Shown: positions 15,639 to 25,199, counted from the first letter of the stretch. The stretch: DNA of 48,452 nt from CBDCLY01 sp965218715 (GCA_965218715.1 CBDCLY010000018.1:1-48452), one strand, 5' to 3'. Notes: generated from the sequence alone by a model not told the origin. A program made the numbers and translations.

Positions 15639-18600
15639 ATGACAAAGCGATTAATCTGGTGTTTACTTTTTATCCTAAGTTTTGGATACAGTTCATCCTA
15701 TGCTCAATTAAGTGAGAAAGAGAAATTTATTGAAGCACTGTATCTTATGGATGAGAGCCGTTTCTCGGCTGCCCTTCCAATCCTATTGGAGTTGCATGAA
15801 AACGATAAAAACAATGCCAATTTAAATTACAATTTAGGAATTGCATATTTAAATTCTTTCAAAGAAAAAGATAAGGAGAAAGCACTTCCTTATTTAAAAA
15901 AGGCAATCGAAAAAACATCTCCAAATTACACGCCTTTTAGCACTAGAGAGAAGAGATCTCCAGTAGATGCCTATTATTATTTAGCACAAACACAGCACAA
16001 TGATTATCAATTTTTAGAAGCACTTGCTAATTATAACAAATTTGAAACATTCATTAATGACAAGCATCACCTTTGGAATTCTGTTGAAAGAGACAAAAGG
16101 ATGTCGGTTTATGCTCAACAAGCCATTCTTAACCCGGTAAACATTAATGTGACCAATTTAGGCGATTCGCTAAATGGCTTTTTTCCAGACTTTAGCCCTG
16201 TAGTTCGAGTTGATGAATCAGCGATTTATTTTACATCTAGAAGAATTAGAGAAGACAGTTCTAATGCTGGAATATACGATCCAATTGATGGAATGTTATA
16301 CGAAGACTTATACGTTTCCTTCAAAGATTACAACAGCACTACTTGGGGAAAACCTTACCCTTTAAATATTAACACTAGTGGCCACGAAGCAACGGTTAAC
16401 TTGTCAATCGATGGGCAAACCCTATACATTTATAAAGACATCAATGGCAACGGGGAACTTTATGAAAGTAATCTTGAGTCAGATTCTGCTGGCTTTGAAA
16501 CCTGGTCTGAACCAAATAAATTAGGCTCAGACATTAACACCAAAGCATACGAAACCCACGTAACAATAACACCAGACGGGAAGCAATTGTATTTCATTAG
16601 TGATCGTGAAGGTGGAATTGGTGGTAAAGACATCTACATTTGTAACCTTCTACCAACAGGAAAATGGGCATTGTCTCAAAATGCAGGTCCTATTTTAAAC
16701 TCAGAATTTGATGAAGATGGTGTATTCATGCACCCTGATGGCAAAACTTTATACTTTAGTTCTAACGGTCATAATAGTATGGGTGGATACGATATCATGT
16801 CGTGTGAACTAACCGATTCTGGGTGGACTTCTCCAAAAAACTTAGGATACCCCATCAATTCAGTTGATGATGATATTTTCTTTGTTACTACACCAGATGG
16901 TAAAAGAGCCTATTTCTCTTCATTTAAAGAAGAAGGATATGGAGAAAAAGACATCTACATGCTAGAGCTAATAGATGCTGAAGAAAAGCCAATTACATTG
17001 TACCGCGGGGAATTTACTTTTGTAGATAGAAGAGTTCCTCCTTCAGGCGCGAACGTTACCATTATCAATAACAATACTGGAGAAACAGTAGGAAATTATA
17101 GCCCAAGACAAAGAGATGGTCAATTTTCAGCCATATTGGAAGCAAATACCAGCTACCACTTTATTTACGAAGCGGATGCCTACCAAGACTACGAAGAGGA
17201 CATTTATGTGCCAAGTAGCGCCAATTACCAGGAAATTTACAAAGACATTAAGCTTAAACCAGTTCGAGTTGGAGAAGGTTTAACAACCATTGAGCCTGAA
17301 AAATTAAAGTTTGCAAATGTTAAAGGTGCTCTTGCCAAGAACGGCCAACCTTTAGCAGGAATAAAAATTCTTTTGATGACAGAGGAAAAAGAGCTTCTCG
17401 AGCAAACTGAAACAGATGATTTAGGGGTATTTGATTTTGCGAAACTAAGTCCAAGTAATACTTATTTAATTGAAATAATAGCTGAGGACAAAGACATTCC
17501 TATTTTGGGTTACACTGTTGATGTTGTAAATGACCAAGGCGAAACCTTAACATTTGAAAGAATCGATAAAAACACTTTCATCTTTGTTCCGTCGATTCAA
17601 CCAATAGAATACTATGGTATTCAAGCAAAATCGGTTTCAGGAAAAATCAAAAAAGCAGGAGCTCCACTTGCAGGTTTAAACGTTATTCTTGAAGATGAGA
17701 ATAAAGAATTAATTCAGCAAGAGGAAACAGATGAATATGGTGCGTTCAATTTTAACAAACTTGATTTAGACAAAAAATACAGAATTGTCTTTGAAGGTGA
17801 CTTCCCTGAAGATCCCGAAATTATTTTGATGAACGATAGTGGTGAAGAACTTGAATTTATTAAAGTTGCTGAAGGAACTTATGAGTATGTACCAGTTAGA
17901 CAACCAAAAAAGAAAGTATCTGATATCGCTGGTGCTGTAACTTCAAATGATGCCCCAGTTGCTGCCTTAAAGGTCTTATTGCTAGATAAAGAGAACATCC
18001 TTTTAGATACTGCTAGAACAGATAATGTTGGAAAGTTCAACTTCTTTAAATTGAACCTTAACGAATCTTACTCTATCAAATTTGAAGGAAATTATCCACC
18101 GGATTTAAGGTTGGTTGTAGCTAATGAAGATATGGACTTATTACTCTTTAGAAAAATTAAAGATGGATTGTATCGATATGACCCATTATTTAATGTTCGA
18201 TTAGAAAATAAATCTGAAAATGTTCTTAGTAAAACTGAAACGGATAAGGTAGAAGATTTCTCTTATCAGAAATTACATCCAGATGAATATTACAAAATTG
18301 TTTATGAGGGTGATTTCCCTGATGATTCAGAAATTGTTCTTACCAATGAAAATGGCGAAGTATTCGCATTTAAGAGAGTAAGGAAAGGCATTTATGAATA
18401 CATTCCAAAAAAGCCATACAGTTTCCCATCGTTTACAATCGATGTAAGGGACTCAATGGATTTCAAAGAAACATACCCTCGTCCTGAAGAGTTGAAAAAT
18501 GTAGTGGCCTATTTCCAAAAGTATTTCATTTATAATGCTAAGGACATCAGTGAGTCGAATGAAGAATTTGTTGAGTTTATTTCCAACATTGTAGAATTGG

Positions 18601-18875
18601 TAGAAATTAGAGGTTATGCAGATATTGTTATCACTTCTAGTGCATCTAAAGTTCCTACAAAAACATGGAAAACAAATTCAATACTTACTAAGAAAAGAGC
18701 ATACGATACAAAGGCTTTATTGGATAGAATATTTAAAGCGAAAGGCATCAAACCTGAACAGTATAATTTTGTAGACATTAACACGCTTATTACTGGTCCA
18801 GAATACAAGGGAGATTACGTTGAGAATAGATCTACCTATGAGAAATATCAGTACGTAAGAATTTTTGTAAAATAA
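15639..18875 (+). CDS. PorE-like envelope protein: TPR, PD40 propeller, repeated regulatory-like domains, OmpA-like C-terminus
   Basis: From the ATG at 15639 the protein has 1078 residues and a signal peptide (MTKRLIWCLLFILSFGYSSSYAQ). The order is: TPR-like helices (about 25-155, ALPILLELHENDKNNANLNYNLGIAYL); a PD40 beta-propeller (about 170-450, with VTITPDGKQLYFISDREGG and MHPDGKTLYFSSNG); a carboxypeptidase-regulatory-like domain; and four related repeats in which the fourth has lost its first half. The end is a divergent OmpA-like domain (EIRGYADI, then KKRAYDTKALLDRIFKAKG). TPR, propeller, regulatory domain and OmpA-like end in this order is the architecture of PorE, a T9SS-associated protein of Porphyromonas. 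No lipobox Cys is present. A true PorE orthologue is inferred, not shown. The stop overlaps the next start by one base. Confidence 0.75.
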   Translation: MTKRLIWCLLFILSFGYSSSYAQLSEKEKFIEALYLMDESRFSAALPILLELHENDKNNANLNYNLGIAYLNSFKEKDKEKALPYLKKAIEKTSPNYTPFSTREKRSPVDAYYYLAQTQHNDYQFLEALANYNKFETFINDKHHLWNSVERDKRMSVYAQQAILNPVNINVTNLGDSLNGFFPDFSPVVRVDESAIYFTSRRIREDSSNAGIYDPIDGMLYEDLYVSFKDYNSTTWGKPYPLNINTSGHEATVNLSIDGQTLYIYKDINGNGELYESNLESDSAGFETWSEPNKLGSDINTKAYETHVTITPDGKQLYFISDREGGIGGKDIYICNLLPTGKWALSQNAGPILNSEFDEDGVFMHPDGKTLYFSSNGHNSMGGYDIMSCELTDSGWTSPKNLGYPINSVDDDIFFVTTPDGKRAYFSSFKEEGYGEKDIYMLELIDAEEKPITLYRGEFTFVDRRVPPSGANVTIINNNTGETVGNYSPRQRDGQFSAILEANTSYHFIYEADAYQDYEEDIYVPSSANYQEIYKDIKLKPVRVGEGLTTIEPEKLKFANVKGALAKNGQPLAGIKILLMTEEKELLEQTETDDLGVFDFAKLSPSNTYLIEIIAEDKDIPILGYTVDVVNDQGETLTFERIDKNTFIFVPSIQPIEYYGIQAKSVSGKIKKAGAPLAGLNVILEDENKELIQQEETDEYGAFNFNKLDLDKKYRIVFEGDFPEDPEIILMNDSGEELEFIKVAEGTYEYVPVRQPKKKVSDIAGAVTSNDAPVAALKVLLLDKENILLDTARTDNVGKFNFFKLNLNESYSIKFEGNYPPDLRLVVANEDMDLLLFRKIKDGLYRYDPLFNVRLENKSENVLSKTETDKVEDFSYQKLHPDEYYKIVYEGDFPDDSEIVLTNENGEVFAFKRVRKGIYEYIPKKPYSFPSFTIDVRDSMDFKETYPRPEELKNVVAYFQKYFIYNAKDISESNEEFVEFISNIVELVEIRGYADIVITSSASKVPTKTWKTNSILTKKRAYDTKALLDRIFKAKGIKPEQYNFVDINTLITGPEYKGDYVENRSTYEKYQYVRIFVK
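17319..18411. repeat. four tandem protein-domain repeats within the PorE-like gene
   Basis: Repeat starts lie near 17319, 17634, 17925 and 18193. The first three each begin with a strand and a short loop (VKGALAKNGQPLAG, VSGKIKKAGAPLAG, IAGAVTSNDAPVAA) and continue to a TDxxGxFxFxKL motif. Copies 2-4 then have a YxIxFEGDFP-like strand and end in YEYVP or similar. The fourth copy starts in the middle of the unit (NVRLENKSENVL). Confidence 0.7.
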
Positions 18876-19642
18876 TGAAACTTAATCTTAATAAGCCAAT
18901 TGTTTTCTTTGACTTAGAGTCTACTGGAATTAATGTAGCTAGCGATAGAATAGTCGAAATTTCTATACTAAAACTTCATCCTGACGGTAGAAAGGAAGTG
19001 AAGACCAGGAGAGTAAACCCAGGCATTCCTATACCCAAGGAATCTTCTGAAATTCACGGAATTTATGATGAAGATGTAAAGGATGAGCCAAGTTTTAAGG
19101 CCATGGCTAAAAGCTTAGCCACATTCATTGGTTCTAGCGATTTAGCAGGTTTTAATTCTAATCGTTTTGATGTTCCTCTTCTTATGGAAGAATTCCTTAG
19201 GGCTGGTATCGATTTCGATTTAGAAAATAGAAAATTAGTCGATGTTCAGAACATATTCCATAAGATGGAGCAAAGAACACTTGTGGCGGCTTACCAGTTC
19301 TATTGCGGAAAGGATTTAGTTGATGCCCATAGCGCAGAGGCCGACATTAAGGCTACTTATGAGGTCTTAGAAGCTCAAATTGAGAAATACGAGGACTTAG
19401 AGAACAATGTTGAGTTCCTTTCTACTTTTTCTACTAGGAATAAAACGGCTGATCTCATGGGAAGAATTATTTATAATGAGGAAGATGTTGAGATATTCAA
19501 CTTTGGTAAACACAAAGGGAAACCAGTAGCCGAAGTTTTCGAAAAAGAACCTTCATATTATAACTGGATGATGAATGGCGACTTTCCAATGTATACTAAA
19601 AAGGTTCTCACAAAAATAAAGCTTAAAGGTATTAATCAATAG
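18875..19642 (+). CDS. 3'-5' exonuclease (DnaQ/DEDDh type)
   Basis: The 255-residue protein carries the exonuclease motifs: ExoI FFDLESTG with metal-binding Asp13 and Glu15, ExoII in the segment LAGFNSNRFDVPLL, and ExoIII HSAEADIKATYEVL with its His and Asp. This is the fold of the DNA polymerase III epsilon subunit and related proofreading or RNA-trimming nucleases. A C-terminal module (FNFGKHKGKPVAEVFEKEP) matches the short GKHKGK domain often appended to such nucleases in Bacteroidota. Its start overlaps the stop of the PorE-like gene by one base (TAATG), so the two are translationally coupled, though no functional link is obvious. Confidence 0.88.
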   Translation: MKLNLNKPIVFFDLESTGINVASDRIVEISILKLHPDGRKEVKTRRVNPGIPIPKESSEIHGIYDEDVKDEPSFKAMAKSLATFIGSSDLAGFNSNRFDVPLLMEEFLRAGIDFDLENRKLVDVQNIFHKMEQRTLVAAYQFYCGKDLVDAHSAEADIKATYEVLEAQIEKYEDLENNVEFLSTFSTRNKTADLMGRIIYNEEDVEIFNFGKHKGKPVAEVFEKEPSYYNWMMNGDFPMYTKKVLTKIKLKGINQ

Positions 19643-19643
19643 T

Positions 19644-20255
19644 ATGAAAATCATCTGCATAGGAAGAAATTATGCCGATCATGCAAAGGAGTTAAATAAT
19701 CCCATTCCTAAGTCACCTGTTGTTTTTTTAAAACCCGAAACTGCTTTAATTCCAAAAAGACAAGCATTTTTTTATCCCGGCTTCTCAAATGAAATTCATT
19801 TCGAGGCAGAATTGGTTTTTAAAATTTGTCGCTTAGGAAAACACATTTCTCAGCGCTTTGCCCATAAATATTACCATGAAGTAAGTGTTGGAATTGATTT
19901 CACGGCAAGAGATTTACAATCAGAATTGAAGTCTAAGGGTTTACCTTGGGAAAGAGCGAAAGCATTTGATGGGTCTGCTCCGGTGGGTAATTTTCTAAAA
20001 ATTGAACAATTAAAATCCTCTGAAAACATCCATTTTCGTTTATTCATTAATGGTGAATTGCGTCAGGAAGGATTTAGTAAAGACATGCTTTTCAATGTTG
20101 ATCAACTGATCGAAAATGTATCTCAAGTTTTCACTTTAAAGATTGGCGATTTGCTATTTACTGGCACCCCCGAAGGTGTTGGAGAGATAAAGATTGGAGA
20201 TCACTTAGAGGCCTTCATTGAAGACACTAAGGTTTTAAGCTTAAAAATTAGATAA
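19644..20255 (+). CDS. fumarylacetoacetate hydrolase family protein
   Basis: The 203-residue protein starts with the family signature CIGRNYADHAKELNNPIP and continues with PVVFLKPETALI, HFEAELVFKI (metal-binding Glu pair), GIDFTARDLQ (metal-binding Asp), and ends near LLFTGTPEGVGEI. Small stand-alone members act as acylpyruvate hydrolases or oxaloacetate decarboxylase/tautomerases; which applies here is unknown. It begins one base after the exonuclease stop and so belongs to the same transcript. It converges with the saccharopine dehydrogenase gene. Confidence 0.9.
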   Translation: MKIICIGRNYADHAKELNNPIPKSPVVFLKPETALIPKRQAFFYPGFSNEIHFEAELVFKICRLGKHISQRFAHKYYHEVSVGIDFTARDLQSELKSKGLPWERAKAFDGSAPVGNFLKIEQLKSSENIHFRLFINGELRQEGFSKDMLFNVDQLIENVSQVFTLKIGDLLFTGTPEGVGEIKIGDHLEAFIEDTKVLSLKIR

Positions 20256-20257
20256 GT

Positions 20258-21598
20258 TTAGGTTGGACAGGATTCAACAAATTGGATTCCATACTCTTCC
20301 AACTCCTTTAATATTGGCTCGTAAAAATCAGGGTGAATTGGAATGTGGACCCCAGGAAGAGTAATTTTCTTTTCCAACACCAATTTTGCAGCAATTCCAA
20401 GGGGCAATCCAACCGTCATGGCCATTGCTGTCTCCTTAGAGTTTTTTCCTTCTATTACCATCGATGAATGCAGCTCCTTTAGGCCTTCATTGGGCATGTC
20501 ATAAATGAACTTATGCCACATTACTATCATGTCCTTATCATCTGGTTCTAAAGTCCATTTCTGTTCAAGGATGTGTTGAAGAATTTGTCCAGGGCTGGCA
20601 TTTTCAATTCCAACTTTCGTGTCATCAAAAATTCCAAGCCAGGCTAATTTATCAAATAATGCAATTTCATCATGAGCAAGGTTAAGGTAATGCCTAAATT
20701 TTAACTCTACAGAATCTGTAGGGTTGTAACAAAGAAACAAATTAATAAAATCGCGATGACTTAATTCAGCAGAGTTAGGAATAGTATAGGAATCATCTGT
20801 GGCCCCTAATTGAACAAATGCATCCCAAGCTCTACAGAAACCTGGCCTTCTCAAAGTTCCTCTAAACATTGTGTCAATGTCTTCTAAACCATATATTGAT
20901 CGGTATTTTAATGAATCCCTATTGGCATAGCCTTCAAATTTTCCAAATTGTGGTATGTCAATGATTTCTGTTCTTCTAAATAGCTTATGGTAAGGGATGT
21001 ATTTATAAGTGCCTTCTTGAATAAATTTAACTGCACCTCCTTGTCCTGCTAAAACTACATTCCGAGGGTTCCAAGTGAACTTGTAATTCCATGGATTGTT
21101 GTCGCTCGAAGGTGCTACTAAGCCCCCTGTAAAAGTTTCAAATGCCTTTATCTTACCACCTTTCGCTCGTATTTCGTCGATTACCTTTTTTGCAGATAAA
21201 TGATCAATACCTGGGTCAACACCTATTTCATTAATAAATATTAGCCCTTCCTCTTTTATTCTTGGCTCCAAATCGCGCATCTCTTTAGAAACATAAGAAG
21301 CAGTTAACAGATGCTTTTTTTGGTCTAAGCAAACTTCAGCAACAATCGGGTGAAAACGAGCAGGCAACATAGAAACAACAACATCTGCATTTCCTACTAT
21401 CTCGTTTAAAAAATGTACATTGCTTAGATCAAGTTTTATCAATTCAATATTGCCATAATCCTCAACAAATGTTTCCAATTCATCTAAAACTCGATCTGCG
21501 ATGCTAAGTGTCCACTCTTTTTCAAGTAATTGTTTTCCCAAATAATGAATTAAACTATAGGTAGACCTACCAGCACCCAACAATAATATCTTCTGCAT
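20258..21598 (-). CDS. saccharopine dehydrogenase-family oxidoreductase
   Basis: The protein is 446 residues with an N-terminal Rossmann NAD(P)-binding fold (KILLLGAGRSTYSLIHYL), a substrate-binding region containing EIGVDPGIDHLSA and FTGGLVAPSSDNNPWNYKF, and a conserved C-terminal part. These match the glutamate-forming (LYS9-type) saccharopine dehydrogenases, which oxidise saccharopine to glutamate and 2-aminoadipate semialdehyde in lysine metabolism. In Bacteroidota the physiological reaction is often lysine degradation, but the partner lysine-ketoglutarate reductase is not in this window. No signal peptide is present. Confidence 0.88.
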   Translation of the reverse strand: MQKILLLGAGRSTYSLIHYLGKQLLEKEWTLSIADRVLDELETFVEDYGNIELIKLDLSNVHFLNEIVGNADVVVSMLPARFHPIVAEVCLDQKKHLLTASYVSKEMRDLEPRIKEEGLIFINEIGVDPGIDHLSAKKVIDEIRAKGGKIKAFETFTGGLVAPSSDNNPWNYKFTWNPRNVVLAGQGGAVKFIQEGTYKYIPYHKLFRRTEIIDIPQFGKFEGYANRDSLKYRSIYGLEDIDTMFRGTLRRPGFCRAWDAFVQLGATDDSYTIPNSAELSHRDFINLFLCYNPTDSVELKFRHYLNLAHDEIALFDKLAWLGIFDDTKVGIENASPGQILQHILEQKWTLEPDDKDMIVMWHKFIYDMPNEGLKELHSSMVIEGKNSKETAMAMTVGLPLGIAAKLVLEKKITLPGVHIPIHPDFYEPILKELEEYGIQFVESCPT

Positions 21599-21673
21599 AT
21601 CTTAAATTTAGACTCAGACCAAATTAATTGAATCTTGCTTCTCCCAAAAGGAAAATTCGAATATTTTGCTGAC

Positions 21674-21681
21674 TATATTTG
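21674..21681 (+). promoter_or_regulatory. -7 promoter element upstream of DUF423 gene and asnB
   Basis: The plus strand reads TATATTTG, a perfect TAnnTTTG match, ending five bases before the ATG at 21686. A transcription start seven bases downstream would fall on the start codon, implying a leaderless mRNA or a different promoter. Confidence 0.35.
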
Positions 21682-21685
21682 AAGA

Positions 21686-22072
21686 ATGAAAAAATGGGTA
21701 TTGTTGCTTGCTACATTTTTTGGCTTAATTGGAATCATTGCCGGTGCTTTTGGTGCACATGCCTTAAAAGAGATAATTGACACAGAACATTTAAGGGCCT
21801 TTGAAACTGGGGTTCGATATCAACTTTTTCATGCCATTGTTCTTTTAATACTTGGATTTCAGAGAGAGATACAAATTAAATGGATAGCTCCATTAATGAT
21901 TATTGGTCTTATTCTATTTTCAGGGTCAATTTATCTTTTAAGTTGCAAAGCAATTTTAGATTTAACAAATACTCAATTTCTTGGGCCAATTACACCATTG
22001 GGTGGCAGTATTCTAATCATTTCATGGGTCCTTCTTTTTCTTCGCATTTATAAACATAAATTTATTGACTAG
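21686..22072 (+). CDS. DUF423 membrane protein
   Basis: This small protein of 128 residues has four hydrophobic helices. It carries the DUF423 hallmark GAFGAHALKE near residues 22-31, followed by FETGVRYQLFHAIVLLILG and the ending PLGGSILIISWVLL. Family members are inner-membrane proteins of unknown function found across bacteria. The stop codon is immediately followed by the ATG of asnB with no intervening base, so the two genes are coupled. Confidence 0.9.
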   Translation: MKKWVLLLATFFGLIGIIAGAFGAHALKEIIDTEHLRAFETGVRYQLFHAIVLLILGFQREIQIKWIAPLMIIGLILFSGSIYLLSCKAILDLTNTQFLGPITPLGGSILIISWVLLFLRIYKHKFID

Positions 22073-23968
22073 ATGTGTGGTATAAGTGGAATACTGTTAA
22101 AGTCTGAGCTAAGAGAAGAACATCGAGCTGCTCTATTATTGTCCTGCAAAAGGTTGATTAAAAGAGGTCCGGATACTGGTGGCCAAGCACATTTCAAAAA
22201 AGCGGCATTAGGGCATAGGAGACTTTCAATTATCGATTTAAATGAATCTTCAAATCAACCTTTTACAGACTCGAGTGGACGATATACCCTCGTTTTTAAC
22301 GGTGAAATTTATAATTATCAATCGATAAAAGCCGAATTGGTCGATCAAGGTATATCGTTTAAAACCAATAGCGATACCGAAGTTCTTTTAGCCTCATACA
22401 TCCATTTTGGCATTTCGTTCTTAAACAAGCTGAATGGCTTCTTTGCCTTTGCCATATTTGATTCTGAAAAAAACGAAACCATTCTGGCTAGGGATCGCTT
22501 TGGAATTAAACCCCTACTCTATTATAAAGACGATGAACAATTGGTGTTTGCTTCTGAAATGAAGGCCTTGCTTGAGTTTCGTATTCCTAGAGAAATCGAT
22601 AACAACTCGCTATACACCTACCTTCAGTTAAATTATATTCCAGAACCACACTCTGTAATTAAGGATGTTAAAAAATTAAGCCCTGGGCATTATCTAAAAA
22701 TCGATTCTGGATTAAAGGTTCAAAAAATTCCATTTTTTCACTTCAATTTTGGCGAACATCAATCAGACATTTTTACAGGATCATATGACGAGGCCCAAAA
22801 GCAATTGCTGCATTTGTTAAAAGAATCTGTAAATGAGAGACTAGTTGCTGATGTTCCTTTAGGCACCTTTTTAAGCGGAGGAATTGATTCCTCCTTAATT
22901 ACTGCTTTAGCAGCACAAGACACTAAAAATCTATCCACCTTTTCAATAGGATTTGCAGATGAGCCTCTTTTTGATGAAACCAACTACGCCTTGGCTGTAT
23001 CAAAAATGCATAAAACAAATCATCATGTTTTTAAACTAAGTAATCAGGATTTGTTGGGAAGTTTAGATGAAACTCTAGATTACATTGATGAACCTTTCGC
23101 CGATTCATCTGCCTTGGCGGTAAACTTACTTAGTAAAGAAACTGCTAAACATGTTAAGGTAAGCTTGTCTGGAGATGGAGCAGATGAGATTTTTTCTGGG
23201 TATCACAAACACATGGGAGAGTATTTGTTTCGAAACCAAGGAGCAAAAGAACATTTAGTTAGTTGTTTAAAACCGCTATGGGAAGCCCTTCCAAAATCTA
23301 GAAATAGTAAAGCTGGTAACTTGTTCAGGAAGCTAGATAAGTTTGCACAAGGAGCACAATTCAGTGAAAAAGAAAGGTATTGGAGATGGGCGAGTTTGAT
23401 GCAAGAAGCAGAAGCCTCTAATTTCATGTTGAAACAAGCAAATGCAGGTGTTCATCAAACAAGAAAAGCCAATGTTTTAAAAAACTTGGGGGAAGGAAAA
23501 GGATTTGACGCTGTGCTTGCGACGGATGTCCAATTGGTTTTACTTGGAGATATGTTAAGGAAGGTGGATCTAATGTCGATGTCTCATAGCCTAGAGGTTA
23601 GGACTCCATTTTTAGATCATCGAGTTGTTAATTTTGCATTTAGCCTGCCTACTTCCATGAAGATTAATCGAAATATGAAAAAAAGAATACTTCAAGATGC
23701 TGCCAGGCCTCTTTTGCCAGAGGAGTTATACCAACGTCCGAAGCAAGGTTTTGAAGTGCCTTTACTAAAGTGGTTTAGAACAGACCTTAAAGATAAAATT
23801 CACAAAGATTTGCTTTCAGAAAATTTTATCAGGGAACAAAACCTTTTTAATGCTAACTCCGTAAACCATCTGTTGCAAAAATTAGCATCTACTAATCCAG
23901 GGGATGCTCCAGCTAATGTTTGGGCCCTTATGGTATTCAATTCATGGTGGAAAAGGTATATTGCTTAA
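22073..23968 (+). CDS. asnB: glutamine-hydrolysing asparagine synthetase
   Basis: This enzyme makes asparagine from aspartate, ATP and glutamine. The N-terminal nucleophile Cys2 is exposed (MCGISGIL) and the glutaminase domain has RGPDTGG and FNGEIYNY. The synthetase domain has the PP-loop SGGIDSSL at about 268-275, then SLSGDGADEIFSGYHKH. At 631 residues it is slightly longer than enzymes devoted to free asparagine and resembles the AsnB type common in surface-polysaccharide loci, where some members amidate sugars or peptides. It lies next to the polysaccharide block, so either role is possible. It directly follows the DUF423 gene. Confidence 0.92.
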   Translation: MCGISGILLKSELREEHRAALLLSCKRLIKRGPDTGGQAHFKKAALGHRRLSIIDLNESSNQPFTDSSGRYTLVFNGEIYNYQSIKAELVDQGISFKTNSDTEVLLASYIHFGISFLNKLNGFFAFAIFDSEKNETILARDRFGIKPLLYYKDDEQLVFASEMKALLEFRIPREIDNNSLYTYLQLNYIPEPHSVIKDVKKLSPGHYLKIDSGLKVQKIPFFHFNFGEHQSDIFTGSYDEAQKQLLHLLKESVNERLVADVPLGTFLSGGIDSSLITALAAQDTKNLSTFSIGFADEPLFDETNYALAVSKMHKTNHHVFKLSNQDLLGSLDETLDYIDEPFADSSALAVNLLSKETAKHVKVSLSGDGADEIFSGYHKHMGEYLFRNQGAKEHLVSCLKPLWEALPKSRNSKAGNLFRKLDKFAQGAQFSEKERYWRWASLMQEAEASNFMLKQANAGVHQTRKANVLKNLGEGKGFDAVLATDVQLVLLGDMLRKVDLMSMSHSLEVRTPFLDHRVVNFAFSLPTSMKINRNMKKRILQDAARPLLPEELYQRPKQGFEVPLLKWFRTDLKDKIHKDLLSENFIREQNLFNANSVNHLLQKLASTNPGDAPANVWALMVFNSWWKRYIA

Positions 23969-24008
23969 TTTTAGCGACGAGCAATAATAAAAGATAGACG
24001 AAAGCGAA

Positions 24009-25199
24009 ATGCCCAAGGTATTAAGAATTATTAATCGATTTAATTTAGGAGGTCCAACTTTTAATGCGGCCTTGTTAACTAAATACATGTCACCAGATTA
24101 TGAAACTATATTAATTGGTGGAAAGGAACAAGAGTCGGAAGAAAGCTCCAATTTCATTTTAGAAAATCTCGGAATTACATCAGTTTTAATTGATGAAATG
24201 CAGCGAGATATTGGGCTAAAGAATGATCGATATGCCTACAAGAAAATTAAAAAAATAATTCAAGAATTCAAGCCTGACATTATTCACACCCATGCTTCTA
24301 AAGCAGGTGCAATAGGGAGAACAGCTGGAATTGCCTACGGTAAGGCGAAAATGGTTCATACCTTTCACGGGCATGTCTTTCACTCTTATTTCGGAAAAGT
24401 AAAAACCAATGTTTATAAAAACATTGAAAGGGCTTTAGCTTTAAAAACTGACAAAATTATTGCGATAAGTGAAATACAGAAACAAGAACTGAGTAAAGAG
24501 TTTAAAATTTGTCCAGAGAATAAAATCGAGGTCATCCCATTGGGCTTCGAGCTGGATAAATTTAATACCAATCTCGAAAAAAAGCGAAAAGATTTTAGGA
24601 GTAAATATAACCTCGATGAGGATGAATTGGCTATTGGCATCATTGGTCGATTAGTTCCAATTAAGAATCATAAATTATTTATCGACTCTATTCATCAATT
24701 GAAACAAAAGACCAATAAAAGGATTAGAGCTTTTATTGTTGGTGATGGTGATGAAAGAGAAAACTTAAAGTCCTATTGTAAAGAAATTGGCCTAGACTGC
24801 ATGAATGGTGAATTTACAGGGATAGAGAAACCGTCCTTGCATTTCACCTCCTGGATTAAAGAAGTTGATGTTGTGAATGCAGGAATGGACATTATTGCTT
24901 TAAGTTCTTTAAATGAAGGGACACCTGTTAGCTTAATAGAAGCACAAGCTGCAAATAAACCAATAGTTAGCACTAGAGTTGGAGGAGTTGCCAATATTGT
25001 AAAAGAAAATGAAACCGCCTTGTTGGCAGCAAATAATGACTTGGATCAATTCACTAAACAACTTCATCAACTTACCGAAGATGATCAGCTAAGAAAAAGC
25101 TTAAGCGAAAATGGTTGGGATTTTGTAAATCAAAAATTTCACTACTCCCGCCTCGTTGATGATATGAAATCATTATATCAATCCTTGCTTGCAGACTAA
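24009..25199 (+). CDS. GT4 family glycosyltransferase
   Basis: This 396-residue GT-B enzyme has an N-terminal acceptor domain (LRIINRFNLGGPTFNAALL, IIHTHASKAGAIGR) and a C-terminal nucleotide-sugar domain. The GT4 markers are GIIGRLVPIKNH, the segment DIIALSSLNEGTPVSLIEAQ with the EX7E-type acidic residues, and VSTRVGGVANIV. It probably adds a sugar to a lipid-linked intermediate at the cytoplasmic face of the inner membrane. It lies just upstream of the Wza-like and Wzc-like genes, which places it in surface-polysaccharide synthesis. The donor and acceptor sugars cannot be determined. Confidence 0.88.
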   Translation: MPKVLRIINRFNLGGPTFNAALLTKYMSPDYETILIGGKEQESEESSNFILENLGITSVLIDEMQRDIGLKNDRYAYKKIKKIIQEFKPDIIHTHASKAGAIGRTAGIAYGKAKMVHTFHGHVFHSYFGKVKTNVYKNIERALALKTDKIIAISEIQKQELSKEFKICPENKIEVIPLGFELDKFNTNLEKKRKDFRSKYNLDEDELAIGIIGRLVPIKNHKLFIDSIHQLKQKTNKRIRAFIVGDGDERENLKSYCKEIGLDCMNGEFTGIEKPSLHFTSWIKEVDVVNAGMDIIALSSLNEGTPVSLIEAQAANKPIVSTRVGGVANIVKENETALLAANNDLDQFTKQLHQLTEDDQLRKSLSENGWDFVNQKFHYSRLVDDMKSLYQSLLAD

